Position numbers and translations under genes: made by a program. DNA of 64,000 bases, from assembly GCF_001895925.1 (NCBI RefSeq), contig NZ_MPPI01000015.1:26944-90943 (forward strand), in the 5' to 3' direction. This DNA comes from Phormidesmis priestleyi ULC007 (GTDB lineage: Bacteria; Cyanobacteriota; Cyanobacteriia; Leptolyngbyales; Leptolyngbyaceae). The notes beneath the pieces are model-generated. The model did not search any database, had not been told where the DNA came from, and worked only from the letters and a program-made list of their open reading frames with translations. This document shows, piece by piece, positions 49,096 through 61,894 of this stretch (its first letter is position 1; each line of letters begins with the position of its first letter).

Positions 49096-50133
49096 GTGGG
49101 TCTTTTCAGTCGCTTCTCCTTATCCCGGGACATGGGTATAGACCTGGGCACCGCCAACACTCTAGTCTACGTGTCAGGTAAAGGCATCGTTTTACAAGAG
49201 CCTTCCGTCGTCGCGATGGATCAAAATGAAAGAATTCCCTTGGCGGTCGGCGAAGACGCAAAAAGAATGCTGGGACGAACTCCTGGAAACGTCGTCGCCC
49301 TTCGCCCCTTGCGTGATGGCGTAATCGCCGACTTTGACACCGCAGAGTTGATGTTAAAGCACTTCATCACACGGGTGCATGAAGGAAAAACCCTAGTTTC
49401 TCCTCGCGTTGTGATTGGCATCCCCAGCGGCGTGACCGGGGTAGAACGTCGCGCCGTCATGGAAGCTGCTTCTCAGGCTGGGGCCCGAGAAGTTTACTTG
49501 ATTGATGAGCCTGTGGCGGCTGCGATCGGAGCCGGGTTACCCGTCGCCGAACCAACCGGAAACATGATCATCGATATCGGCGGCGGAACCACCGAAGTTG
49601 CCGTCCTCAGTTTGCAAGGCACTGTCCTCAGTGAGTCGGTACGAGTTGCCGGAGACGAACTGAGTGAGTCGATCATTCACTACATGAAAAAAGTTCACAA
49701 CCTGGTGGTTGGCGAACGAACCGCCGAAGAGATTAAGATCTCCATTGGGTCTGCTTACCCTACCCAAGATGATGAAGCGACGATGGAAGTGCGCGGGCTG
49801 CACCTGCTGTCGGGACTGCCTAGAACCGTCACAATTAAGGGCCCTGAGATTCGCGAGAGCATGTCAGAGCCTCTGTCTGTGATTGTCGATGCTGTCAAGC
49901 GGACTCTAGAGCGCACACCGCCTGAGTTAGCGGCAGATATTATCGATCGCGGCATCATGTTAGCAGGTGGCGGTGCGCTACTCAAAGGCATCGATACGCT
50001 GATCAGTCATGAAACAGGAATTGTGGTTCACGTGGCTGCTGACCCGTTAAGCTGTGTCGTTTTAGGAACCGGACGAGTCTTAGAAAACTTCAAGCAGCTA
50101 GAGCGTGTCTTTAGCACTCGCCCGTCTCGCTAA
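49096..50133 (+). CDS. mreB: Rod-shape actin MreB
   Basis: MreB of 345 residues, a bacterial actin that forms membrane-bound filaments guiding lateral wall synthesis. Phosphate-binding motifs are [11 protein letters not shown] near 15 and [11 protein letters not shown] near 160; the adenosine motif is [15 protein letters not shown] near 290. The N-terminus [18 protein letters not shown] may form the membrane-binding segment. The start is GTG. It is the first gene of the mreB-mreC-mreD unit (116 bases to mreC, 4-base overlap between mreC and mreD). Confidence 0.98.
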   Translation: MGLFSRFSLSRDMGIDLGTANTLVYVSGKGIVLQEPSVVAMDQNERIPLAVGEDAKRMLGRTPGNVVALRPLRDGVIADFDTAELMLKHFITRVHEGKTLVSPRVVIGIPSGVTGVERRAVMEAASQAGAREVYLIDEPVAAAIGAGLPVAEPTGNMIIDIGGGTTEVAVLSLQGTVLSESVRVAGDELSESIIHYMKKVHNLVVGERTAEEIKISIGSAYPTQDDEATMEVRGLHLLSGLPRTVTIKGPEIRESMSEPLSVIVDAVKRTLERTPPELAADIIDRGIMLAGGGALLKGIDTLISHETGIVVHVAADPLSCVVLGTGRVLENFKQLERVFSTRPSR

Positions 50134-50249
50134 ACAGGTTTTTCGCAGTTTATTTCCTGATATTAAGAAATAAATTGCGAAAAGTGATTCTAATGCTGGA
50201 ACCGAGCCGTATACTTTTGTGAAGTTGTCCAGCCAACATACGAGGTTGA

Positions 50250-51065
50250 ATGTACGCACTGCAACGCTGGTGGGAACGCTACGGAATTCAGTCTGTCTTG
50301 GTCGGTGTGGCACTAGGGACGGCTCTCTTTGTTCGCCAGACTCAGGGAGGTGTGCTCCTAGAAACTTACCAGTTGCTCACGCGTCCATTTCACGGCAAAC
50401 CGACTCAACAAGACCGATTAATAAATGCTCAAACGCAAGAACTTCAGCAGCGTTTAATTGAGCTAGAGAGTCGTAATCAACGTCTGGAAGAACTCCTGGG
50501 ATTCGTTTCAGCTAAAAAGGTTAAAGGAGTCACAGCTCCAGTGATTGGTCGCAGCGCTGATCACTGGTGGCAACAGGTGATTTTGGGACGAGGCAGTCAG
50601 GATGGCATTCGCGTCGGGTCAATCGTGCTCAGTCCTGGTGGGTTAGTGGGTCGTGTCAGCAGTGTTACGTCTGATGCAAGCCAAGTGCTTTTGTTGAGTG
50701 ATCCTAGTAGTCGGGTGGGCGTGACGATTAGCCGCAGTCGCTATATGGGATTTATGCGGGGCAAGTCAGCCAACCGAGCCGTTATGGAGTTTTTTGAGAA
50801 AGTCCCGGATGTGCGTCGGGGCGATGTGGTGTCTACGTCGCCGTTTAGCCAATTGTTTCCGGCAGGCATTCCGATCGGGCGCATTGAGTCAGTTGATCTC
50901 AACAAAAGTCCGGCACCTGAAGCCATAATCGAGTTATCTGCTCCGATTAACTATTTAGAGTGGGCAACGGTTTATCCCAATTCTGCTAATTTGGGCGACC
51001 CTCAACTGACTGCCCCTTCTGCCCCGATTCCTGCTTCAGCGCCTTCTCCAGAAGCAACCCCATGA
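50250..51065 (+). CDS. mreC: Rod-shape determining protein MreC
   Basis: MreC of 271 residues, with an N-terminal transmembrane helix (about 15-35, SVLVGVALGTALFV), a coiled coil (about 60-90, INAQTQELQQRLIELESRN) and the periplasmic beta domain (GRSADHWWQQVILGRGSQDG, LVGRVSSV, FEKVPDVRRGDVVSTS, FPAGIPIGRIESV). It links MreB to wall synthases. The C-terminus is Pro/Ala/Ser-rich. It overlaps mreD by ATGA-type coupling. Confidence 0.97.
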   Translation: MYALQRWWERYGIQSVLVGVALGTALFVRQTQGGVLLETYQLLTRPFHGKPTQQDRLINAQTQELQQRLIELESRNQRLEELLGFVSAKKVKGVTAPVIGRSADHWWQQVILGRGSQDGIRVGSIVLSPGGLVGRVSSVTSDASQVLLLSDPSSRVGVTISRSRYMGFMRGKSANRAVMEFFEKVPDVRRGDVVSTSPFSQLFPAGIPIGRIESVDLNKSPAPEAIIELSAPINYLEWATVYPNSANLGDPQLTAPSAPIPASAPSPEATP

Positions 51066-51622
51066 AGACTTCGGCTTTGGATGATTTGTTCGATCGTCAC
51101 CCTATTTCGCGCCCTTTCGTGAGCTGGGGCGTGACTGTGATCTCGGTGCTTTTATGTCTGATGGTTTTGCCAACGCGCTTACCTGGCATGGAATTAGCGG
51201 GCATTGGCCCAAACTGGCTATTGATTTGGGTGGTTGCCTGGAGCGTTAAGCGGACGATGTTTCAAGGTGCGATGGCAGGGTTGATTTTGGGTTTGTTGCA
51301 GGATGGGATGACCTCTCCGTTTCCGACTCATGCAGTTAGTTTGGTGCTGGTTGGGGTTTTGACGGCTCGACTGCAAAAGCAGCGCTACATTGAAGAAGAC
51401 TTTATCTCAGTGGCGCTGATTGTGTTTGGGATGGCGGTGTTAGCCGAGACGGTGACGGCAATCCAATTCAGCCTGCAAGGGGGGCGATCGCTAGTCGAAA
51501 TCTGGACTTATCACCAGTTTATTGCTCTCAGTTCTGCAATTCTCAGCAGTTTGTGGGCACCGATCGTTTACTTTCCGCTCAATCGCTGGTGGGAGCGCAT
51601 GGGACTCGTAGACTCGGTGTAG
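51062..51622 (+). CDS. mreD: Rod-shape determining protein MreD
   Basis: Hydrophobic protein of 186 residues with about five transmembrane helices (WGVTVISVLLCLMVLPTRLP, PNWLLIWVVAWSV, GAMAGLILGLLQDGM, HAVSLVLVGVLTARL, SVALIVFGMAVLAETV). The GLLQDGM motif and place after mreC identify MreD. Its ATG overlaps the mreC stop by four bases. It is convergent with ddl, leaving only 6 bases between the genes. Confidence 0.95.
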   Translation: MKTSALDDLFDRHPISRPFVSWGVTVISVLLCLMVLPTRLPGMELAGIGPNWLLIWVVAWSVKRTMFQGAMAGLILGLLQDGMTSPFPTHAVSLVLVGVLTARLQKQRYIEEDFISVALIVFGMAVLAETVTAIQFSLQGGRSLVEIWTYHQFIALSSAILSSLWAPIVYFPLNRWWERMGLVDSV

Positions 51623-51628
51623 GTAGGA

Positions 51629-52693
51629 CTACTCAGGCGGTTTATCGTGTCGCTCTAACGCAAATTGGATGAGTTGATCCACGAGGTTTGAGAAGGGAAT
51701 GCCACTGGCTGCCCAGAGTTGCGGATACATACTGGTGGCGGTGAATCCTGGAAAGGTATTGATTTCATTGATGAAGATTTCTCCCGTCGATTCAACGTAG
51801 AAGAAATCGATGCGTCCGATCCCGGCACCATCGATCGCCACAAAGGCCCGAATCGCCATCTCCTGGATTTGAGTCGTAACTGCCTCTGGTAGCTTTGCCG
51901 GAATTTCCAGTCCTGCTTGCCCTGCGGTGTATTTGGTGTCGTAATCGTAAAAGTCGCTTTCAAAGGTGATTTCACCAATCACTGAAGCTTTAGGGTTGTC
52001 ATTGCCTAAAACAGCGCATTCAATTTCTCTCGCGACTACTCCGGCTTCGACAATGATGCGACGATCGTAACTGGCTGCATTATCCAACGCGGCTTCTAAT
52101 TGGGCACGGTTTCGCACTTTAGAAATTCCGACAGATGATCCTAAATTCGCGGGTTTAACAAAGCAGGGATATCCCAACTCCGATTCGATGTGATCTCCAA
52201 GCTTGGGGAAGACGCAGGGATTTGAGTAGACTTGCGATCGTGTGACTGCCAAATATTTCACCTGCGGCAAACCCGCCTGAGCATAAGCCGTTTTCATTGC
52301 AATCTTATCCATACCGACTGCCGATGCCAGCACGCCTGAACCCACAAATGGCACCTGCATCAGCTTGAAAAGCCCTTGCACCGTCCCGTCTTCACCGTTG
52401 GGCCCGTGCAAAATCGGAAACCATACCTCAACTTCGGCGGCTTGGAGCGGAAACTGCCAGCGCGTTTGATTGGGGTTTATAGTCGCGATCGCCGTTCCTG
52501 ACTCTAAAACCTGTTGAGCAAGGTCGCCCGCTTGCCAATAGCCATCTTTTTGGATGTAGAACGGCAACACGTCATATTTATCAGCATTAAAGTCAGTTTT
52601 GAGCGCTTGCGCGATCGCCCTTGCCGAAGAAATCGACACCTCATGCTCTCCTGAACATCCGCCAAACAACAGCCCGACTTTTAATTTGGTCAT
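51629..52693 (-). CDS. ddl: D-alanine--D-alanine ligase
   Basis: Ddl of 354 residues, an ATP-grasp ligase that makes the D-Ala-D-Ala dipeptide for peptidoglycan. Motifs: [16 protein letters not shown] near the N-terminus, [40 protein letters not shown] and [16 protein letters not shown] chose the ATG at 52693 (GCGGGA upstream) over a GTG eight codons earlier. It stands tail to tail with mreD, so wall-shape and wall-precursor genes are neighbours. Confidence 0.97.
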   Translation of the reverse strand: MTKLKVGLLFGGCSGEHEVSISSARAIAQALKTDFNADKYDVLPFYIQKDGYWQAGDLAQQVLESGTAIATINPNQTRWQFPLQAAEVEVWFPILHGPNGEDGTVQGLFKLMQVPFVGSGVLASAVGMDKIAMKTAYAQAGLPQVKYLAVTRSQVYSNPCVFPKLGDHIESELGYPCFVKPANLGSSVGISKVRNRAQLEAALDNAASYDRRIIVEAGVVAREIECAVLGNDNPKASVIGEITFESDFYDYDTKYTAGQAGLEIPAKLPEAVTTQIQEMAIRAFVAIDGAGIGRIDFFYVESTGEIFINEINTFPGFTATSMYPQLWAASGIPFSNLVDQLIQFALERHDKPPE

Positions 52694-52848
52694 GAGGTTT
52701 TTCCCGCGATGAAACACCGATTTTAGATTTAAGCTATTTTGCCTCTAATCGGCTGTTTGCGAAAGTCAAAAACCTCTTTCATTTCGCCTATGCTGATTTC
52801 TGCTCACTTCCTTACAATGAGGAAAGAGTCCCTCTGCTGCATTGCCTT

Positions 52849-54054
52849 ATGCCTCAACAACCTGCCCGTATTTGTATCCTTGGTGGCGGCTTTGGTGGTC
52901 TTTATACCGCGTTGCGATTGAGCCAACTGCCCTGGACGAAGGCAGAAAAACCAGAAATCGTGCTGGTCGATCAACGCGATCGTTTCGTCTTTGCGCCGTT
53001 GCTTTATGAGTTAGTCACGGGCGAGCTGCAAAGCTGGGAAGTTGCGCCGCCCTATGCAGAGTTGCTCGAAAACACAGGAATTCGCTTCTGTCAAAAAGAA
53101 GTTGCCAATATCGATATTGGGTCTAAGCAGGTACAGCTTCAAGACGGTGAAGCCTTGACCTACGATCGGCTTGTCTTAGCAATGGGTGGAGAAACTCCGC
53201 TCGATTTAGTGCCCGGAGCGGCAGACTATGCCTTGCCTTTTCGGACGATCGGTGATGCGTATCGACTCGAAGAACAACTGCGGCAGTTAGAAGCATCAGA
53301 CCGCGACAAAATTAGGATTGCGATCGTAGGTGCAGGCTATAGCGGGGTTGAATTAGCGTGTAAGTTGGCAGATCGGTTGGGCGATCGAGTGCGACTGCGA
53401 TTGGTTGAGCAGACTGACCAAATTCTGCGTTCTTCCCCTGCACCTAATCGCGAAGCGGCTGACAAAGCGCTGCAATCGCGGAGCGTTTGGTTAGATTTAG
53501 AGACGACCGTAGACGCGATCGCCGCAGACACGATTTCTTTGAGCTACAAAGGCTCGACTGACACGATTCCGGTTGATTTAGTGCTCTGGACAGTTGGCAC
53601 TCGCATTAATGAGGTGGTGAAAAACCTACCGCTCAAGCAAAACCAACGCGGGCAGTTGTTGACAACACCAACTCTGCAAGTGATTGACTCTCCGGAAGTG
53701 TTTGCGTTAGGAGATTTAGCAGACTGCAAAGATGCCGACGGTCAGCAGGTTCCTCCGACGGCTCAAGCGGCATTTCAACAATCTGATTATGTCGGTTGGA
53801 ATGTTTGGGCATCGCTGACAAATCGCCCGCTCTTGCCGTTCCGCTATCAATATCTGGGCGAGATGATGACGCTGGGTGAAAACAACGCAACCTTGACGGG
53901 AATGGGCATTCAACTAGACGGGACGGTTGCCCATATCATCCGGCGACTCGCTTACTTAAATCGGATGCCCACCCTAAAACATCAGATTCGAGTTGGGCTA
54001 AATTGGGTGACAAAGCCGATCGCGGATGCCCTGGCAGGCAGTCACGATCGTTGA
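52849..54054 (+). CDS. ndbB: Type II NAD(P)H:quinone oxidoreductase, NdbB/NDC1-like
   Basis: Flavoprotein of 401 residues with two Rossmann folds: ILGGGFGGLYTALRLSQLPW (FAD) at the N-terminus and IVGAGYSGVELACKLADRLG (NAD(P)H) near 165, plus VFALGDLADCKDADGQQVPP near 285, which binds FAD. It lacks a C-terminal transmembrane helix, but a hydrophobic end may bind the membrane peripherally. The length and the FVFAPLLYELVTGELQSWEV segment fit the cyanobacterial NdbB and plant NDC1 group, which reduces plastoquinone-type or demethylphylloquinone substrates. The exact subgroup is inferred from resemblance. Confidence 0.88.
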   Translation: MPQQPARICILGGGFGGLYTALRLSQLPWTKAEKPEIVLVDQRDRFVFAPLLYELVTGELQSWEVAPPYAELLENTGIRFCQKEVANIDIGSKQVQLQDGEALTYDRLVLAMGGETPLDLVPGAADYALPFRTIGDAYRLEEQLRQLEASDRDKIRIAIVGAGYSGVELACKLADRLGDRVRLRLVEQTDQILRSSPAPNREAADKALQSRSVWLDLETTVDAIAADTISLSYKGSTDTIPVDLVLWTVGTRINEVVKNLPLKQNQRGQLLTTPTLQVIDSPEVFALGDLADCKDADGQQVPPTAQAAFQQSDYVGWNVWASLTNRPLLPFRYQYLGEMMTLGENNATLTGMGIQLDGTVAHIIRRLAYLNRMPTLKHQIRVGLNWVTKPIADALAGSHDR

Positions 54055-54106
54055 CATTTCAATTTAAGTTCTCCTGCATTCATCACCCTGACATGCAAAA
54101 TTTTTT

Positions 54107-54751
54107 ATGAATCGTCCCCAACTAATTTTTTTCGATGCCGTTGGGACGTTGTTTGGTGTGCGTGGTAGCGTTGGCGAAGTCTATGGTGAAATTGCTCGTC
54201 GTCATGGCGTTTATGTTTCGATCGCTGCATTAAATAAAGCATTCTATCAATGCTTCAAAGCAGCAAGTTCTCCGGCATTTCCAGGACATTCTTTAAGTGA
54301 AATTCCAAATTTAGAGTTTCATTGGTGGAACGCGATCGTTGAGCAAACCTTTGCCCAACTTGGCGTACTGCATGAGTTTTCTGATTTCTCCGCATTTTTT
54401 GCAGAACTCTATAATCATTTTGCCACGGCAGAACCCTGGGTTCTATATGCGGATGTGCTACCAACCTTAAAGGGATTGCGCGATCGTCACATCACAATGG
54501 GCATTTTATCTAATTTTGATTCTCGTCTCTACGCGGTTCTCAAGGCGTTGGATTTAACGGATTTCTTCAGTTCTGTAACTCTCTCGACCGAAGTCGGAGC
54601 CGCAAAACCAAACCCGCAAATTTTCGCCCACGCGATCGCCAAACACAATCATCCGATTGAACAAATCTGGCACGTTGGCGACAGTTTTGAAGAAGACTTT
54701 GAAGCTGCCCAAACCGCAGGATTAAGAGCAATCTGGCTCGATCGCCGATAG
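54107..54751 (+). CDS. HAD-superfamily hydrolase, REG-2/HDHD3-like
   Basis: Phosphatase-like protein of 214 residues. Motif I is FFDAVGTLFG, with Val in place of the second Asp as in the REG-2/HDHD3 subgroup; motif II is GILSNFDSRL; motif III is the Lys in GAAKPNPQIF; motif IV is HVGDSFEEDFEAAQTAGL. A helical cap of subclass I type lies between motifs I and II. The changed second Asp, normally the general acid, makes ordinary phosphatase activity doubtful. The substrate is unknown. It stands 52 bases after ndbB and 65 before nurA on the same strand. Confidence 0.9.
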   Translation: MNRPQLIFFDAVGTLFGVRGSVGEVYGEIARRHGVYVSIAALNKAFYQCFKAASSPAFPGHSLSEIPNLEFHWWNAIVEQTFAQLGVLHEFSDFSAFFAELYNHFATAEPWVLYADVLPTLKGLRDRHITMGILSNFDSRLYAVLKALDLTDFFSSVTLSTEVGAAKPNPQIFAHAIAKHNHPIEQIWHVGDSFEEDFEAAQTAGLRAIWLDRR

Positions 54752-54816
54752 ATACTGAAGAGGATTGGACATTCCGGTCTAATATAGTACCCAAGTACCA
54801 AAAACACCTTTTCATT

Positions 54817-55992
54817 ATGCCGATTAAGCCGTCTCAAATTTTGAGTTTGCTGCAAGAAAAGCGCGATGATTTCATGAGCTATGATAAAACCGCTTTGCAA
54901 GAGCTTCAGCAATATAGAGCGGCGTTGGCGAAGATGTCACAGCAGTCATCAGCGGTTCTGCTTGAGATGCTGAAAGGCATGAAAGACTGTGGAGCCTTGC
55001 CTCTAGAGCCGTTGGGCAAATATTCTGATTGGATCATTCCATCTCAGCTAACCTGGCCAAGTCGAGAACAGAGTTTGGAATGGGTGCGCGATCATCTCAC
55101 CGGAATTTCAACATTTGCGGTCGATGGCTCTCAGATTTATCCCAGCAAAGATATTTCGGTGCCCATTGCACTAGTGCAAATCGGTTGGTACGAAAACTTT
55201 CATTTGCCGTCTGGTGTTTACGAGAAAGACATTGATTTAGATGTGATGACTCCCAATGATCTGCGCGTCGGACGGGGGGATATCGCCGATCGTAAAGTTA
55301 ATCTCCGCCGTTTTGAGATGGAGACAGATCGCCTGATTCAATATATGGAAGAGCGATCGGGCTGTGAAACGTGTCTCGCCTTTTTTGATGGCTCGTTGGT
55401 GGTCACATTTGCAGAAGCATTCGACGAAGAGACGCGCAACTTCTACGTCAAATGTATGTGCAAACTTCTTCAAGCAAGTGAGCATTATCAAGTACCTTTG
55501 GTGGGTTATATTGACACATCTACGGCTCACGATTTAACTGAAATGCTGCGTCGTCTGGGCAATCTGCCTGAGACAAAATCGATTCACGATGCCCAGCTCC
55601 TCAACCGCACCCAAAATCATTGGATGGAATGGGGCGATCGTACCCCTCTATTTCTCTGTCAGCGATCTGGAATCTTGGATCACTATGGCGATCAGGGCGA
55701 CAAAATCGCATTCGCTTATCTCAAGACGAATAAAGATAGTTATCCGGTGCGGTTAGAGATGCCAGTCTGGGTTTATGAAGCAGGCTGGCACGATCGCATC
55801 ATTGATTGGGTACGGGCTGAGGTCGTGATTGGAAGTGGCTATCCCTATGTGATCGAAACGGCGGATCAAGTTGCCGTGTTGAAGAATGACGATCGCCAAG
55901 TTTTTTACCGATTGCTGCAAGATTGGGCAGACCAGGAAGACTTAAAGCTACGTCTATCGCGCAAGATGGTTAGTAAAGTTCGTCGGCGATAG
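54817..55992 (+). CDS. nurA: NurA-domain nuclease
   Basis: Protein of 391 residues with the NurA domain, a 5'-3' nuclease fold that in archaea acts with the HerA translocase in double-strand break resection. Metal-site Asp residues are visible in FAVDGSQIYPSKDISVP (near 105) and FFDGSLVVTF (near 190), with GYIDTSTAHDL further on. A helical N-terminus (1-75) precedes it. No herA gene is in the window; in bacteria the partner is often elsewhere on the chromosome. It could be part of a run with the HAD gene. Confidence 0.88.
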   Translation: MPIKPSQILSLLQEKRDDFMSYDKTALQELQQYRAALAKMSQQSSAVLLEMLKGMKDCGALPLEPLGKYSDWIIPSQLTWPSREQSLEWVRDHLTGISTFAVDGSQIYPSKDISVPIALVQIGWYENFHLPSGVYEKDIDLDVMTPNDLRVGRGDIADRKVNLRRFEMETDRLIQYMEERSGCETCLAFFDGSLVVTFAEAFDEETRNFYVKCMCKLLQASEHYQVPLVGYIDTSTAHDLTEMLRRLGNLPETKSIHDAQLLNRTQNHWMEWGDRTPLFLCQRSGILDHYGDQGDKIAFAYLKTNKDSYPVRLEMPVWVYEAGWHDRIIDWVRAEVVIGSGYPYVIETADQVAVLKNDDRQVFYRLLQDWADQEDLKLRLSRKMVSKVRRR

Positions 55993-56032
55993 GCATGGTA
56001 TTCATCGTAAGGGGCGCGACATTTATTGGGTA

Positions 56033-56060
56033 GTAGGGGCACGGCATGCCGTGCCCCTAC
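56033..56060. repeat. Perfect 28-base palindrome
   Basis: GTAGGGGCACGGCA followed directly by its complement TGCCGTGCCCCTAC. It lies 41 bases behind the nurA stop. It may terminate transcription or be a copy of a dispersed palindromic repeat common in cyanobacterial genomes; there is no T-run. Confidence 0.8.
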
Positions 56061-56153
56061 TTGCGTTTTTCCAGGTTTCTCGCTAGAATCTTGCTTAACT
56101 AAATACGATATTCCGACTGACAAGCTGTAGATTAAAAGAGGCAAAAGATAACG

Positions 56154-56432
56154 ATGCAAGCATTCATAAACGAAGATACACGATCGACTCAAAAGCGCAT
56201 TCGCATCCGCATTCCCAAGCACTATCATCAAGAACCCGTCATTTCTCGCCTCATCTCTGACTATTCGCTCACGGTGAATATCACAGCCGCTATTCTGGGT
56301 GCAAACGCTAATGGCGACGGTTGGTTTGACCTCAATCTCCAAGGAAGTCAAGCTCAAATAGAGAATGCGCTCACCTATCTTGCTGAGTTAGATTTAGAAG
56401 TCTGGAACGAGTCTGAAACCGATGGTTGGTGA
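56154..56432 (+). CDS. Stand-alone NIL-domain protein
   Basis: Small protein of 92 residues. After a short N-terminus, TQKRIRIRIPKHYHQEPVIS, LTVNITAAILGANANGDGWF and ENALTYLAELDLEVWNE match the NIL domain, an ACT-like ferredoxin fold found at the C-terminus of methionine ABC ATPases (MetN) and in some ferredoxins. Stand-alone versions may sense sulphur amino acids. No metN or cysteine/methionine gene is near, so the ligand is unknown. It is convergent with apcE, separated by a strong two-way terminator. Confidence 0.85.
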   Translation: MQAFINEDTRSTQKRIRIRIPKHYHQEPVISRLISDYSLTVNITAAILGANANGDGWFDLNLQGSQAQIENALTYLAELDLEVWNESETDGW

Positions 56433-56458
56433 AGGGATTTAGAGTCTGATGTTCAAAC

Positions 56459-56499
56459 AAAAAGGTCTCGATCGGGATGACCACGATCGAGACCTTTTT
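56459..56499. terminator. Bidirectional terminator between NIL gene and apcE
   Basis: AAAAAGGTCTCGATCG (56459-56474) pairs with CGATCGAGACCTTTTT (56484-56499) over 16 bp with a 9-base loop. The A-run before and the T-run after the stem give a rho-independent terminator on both strands, just before the apcE stop. Confidence 0.9.
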
Positions 56500-56517
56500 A
56501 ATTAATCGTCTAATTCA

Positions 56518-60278
<3,761 letters not shown>

Positions 60279-61349
60279 ATGAGAAAGATAACCAAACGGC
60301 TATTAGGCAAGCATCAAGGGTTTCATGTCTGTCCAATCTGCTGCATTTTGCCGCCGTATATGACCGATCACATTATTCTTAGCGGCAATCAAACTCAGCG
60401 GGAGTGGGCATTAGAAACGCTGCGATCGTCCGAGCAATTTCGAGGACGACGGGAGGCGATCGGCAGCACTCGGTTTATGTCCCCTGCTGGAACAAAGCGC
60501 CGCACGATTTTCGATGCCAAAAATGGAACCGATTTGCCAGGAACCCTAGTGCGCGGGGAGGGCGACCCACCCACTGGCAATATTGCGGCTGACGAAGCCT
60601 ATGACGGGTCAGGAGCGACCTACGATTTTTATTACGAAGTGTTTCAACGCAACTCGATCGATGGGTTTGGGATGCGGCTCGATTCGACCGTTCACTTCGA
60701 TCGTAATTATGACAACGCCTTTTGGAACGGCAGTCAGATGGTTTACGGCGATGGAGATGGTGAGATCTTCGATCGCTTCACTAAATCAATCGACGTAATC
60801 GGGCATGAGTTGACTCATGGAGTGACTCAAAGCGAAGCCGCGCTGATCTATAGAGGACAACCTGGCGCACTCAATGAATCTTTCTCTGATGTTTTTGGTT
60901 CGTTGATCAAGCAAAAAACGCTGAACCAAACCGCCGAGCAAGCAGACTGGCTAATTGGGCAAGGGCTGTTTACTTCTAAGATCAGTGGGGTCGCTCTACG
61001 ATCGATGAAAGCCCCCGGAACTGCGTATGACGATCGCGTTTTGGGCAAAGATCCTCAGCCTGCGGTTCTCAAAAATTTATATACTGGCACTGCGGATAAT
61101 GGAGGGGTTCACATCAATTCGGGCATTCCAAATCGAGCTTTTTATCTAGCAGCGATCGAAATTGGAGGCTACGCTTGGGAGAAAGCTGGAAAAATCTGGT
61201 ATGTGGCATTAACCGAACGTCTGAGCCGCAGAGCAACGTTCAAAACGGCTGCTAACGCTACGACGACGATCGCAGCAGAACTCTACGGCAAAAACGGCAA
61301 AGAACACGTTGCCTTACAAAATGCTTGGAAAACGGTTGGAGTCATCTAG
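60279..61349 (+). CDS. Protealysin-like M4 metallopeptidase
   Basis: Thermolysin-family zinc protease of 356 residues without a signal peptide. The N-terminal 45 residues resemble the short protealysin propeptide, with the CPICCILPPYM segment matching its PPYML motif. Zinc ligands are H176 and H180 (HELTH, with catalytic E177) and E200 (GALNESFSD). The catalytic His lies in NGGVHINSGIPNRAFY near 275. Protealysins are intracellular proenzymes activated by propeptide removal. The next gene on the same strand is an emfourin-type inhibitor, the same pairing as in Serratia. Physiological substrates in cyanobacteria are unknown. Confidence 0.95.
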   Translation: MRKITKRLLGKHQGFHVCPICCILPPYMTDHIILSGNQTQREWALETLRSSEQFRGRREAIGSTRFMSPAGTKRRTIFDAKNGTDLPGTLVRGEGDPPTGNIAADEAYDGSGATYDFYYEVFQRNSIDGFGMRLDSTVHFDRNYDNAFWNGSQMVYGDGDGEIFDRFTKSIDVIGHELTHGVTQSEAALIYRGQPGALNESFSDVFGSLIKQKTLNQTAEQADWLIGQGLFTSKISGVALRSMKAPGTAYDDRVLGKDPQPAVLKNLYTGTADNGGVHINSGIPNRAFYLAAIEIGGYAWEKAGKIWYVALTERLSRRATFKTAANATTTIAAELYGKNGKEHVALQNAWKTVGVI

Positions 61350-61438
61350 AGGGTAAAGGGTGGATGAAGCGCAAAAAGTTCTGAGTTCACCCTCTTCCTG
61401 CCTTTAGCGATCCATTCACCTTTCACCCTTTAACCTCT

Positions 61439-61738
61439 ATGAAAGTCACTTTTGAGCGTAGCGGCGGTTTTGCCGGAATCGTCATGACTACAACAGTTGA
61501 CACAGAGACATTGCCGACGGCTGAAGGTGGGCATCTTCGTCGACTAATGCAGGCAACAGACTTTTTTCATCTACCTGCCACGATCTCATCGCCTAATTCT
61601 CAGCCCGATCGCTTTCAATACAAAGTCACTGCTGAAGATAATGGTCAACATCACACCGTCCAAGTCAGCGAGTCGGCAGTACCCAATCAGTTGCGACCTC
61701 TCTTAAATTGGCTTACAGAGATGGCTCGAAGTCAATAA
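61439..61738 (+). CDS. Emfourin-type protealysin inhibitor
   Basis: Small protein of 99 residues: VTFERSGGFAGIVMTTTVDT, HLRRLMQATDFFHLP, DRFQYKVTAEDNGQHHTVQV and LRPLLNWLTEMA agree with the emfourin family as I know it, slow tight-binding inhibitors of protealysin encoded next to the protease. It lies 89 bases downstream of the M4 gene on the same strand. The pair would let the cell hold a cytoplasmic protease in check. The ATG has a weak ribosome-binding site; the gap contains a loose inverted repeat built on CACCCTTT. Confidence 0.85.
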   Translation: MKVTFERSGGFAGIVMTTTVDTETLPTAEGGHLRRLMQATDFFHLPATISSPNSQPDRFQYKVTAEDNGQHHTVQVSESAVPNQLRPLLNWLTEMARSQ

Positions 61739-61758
61739 GAGATTATTTACTTTTAAAA

Positions 61759-61830
<72 letters not shown>

Positions 61831-61894
61831 ACGTTGCTCGTTGCGAATCTCATAATAGCGATAAACGCGATCTTTTGACAAGCTTTTTGCAAAC

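Noticed and set aside
56033..56060. Phage attachment site or CRISPR repeat
   Set aside because: A single palindrome without spaced copies or an integrase; no array of regularly spaced repeats exists anywhere in the window.
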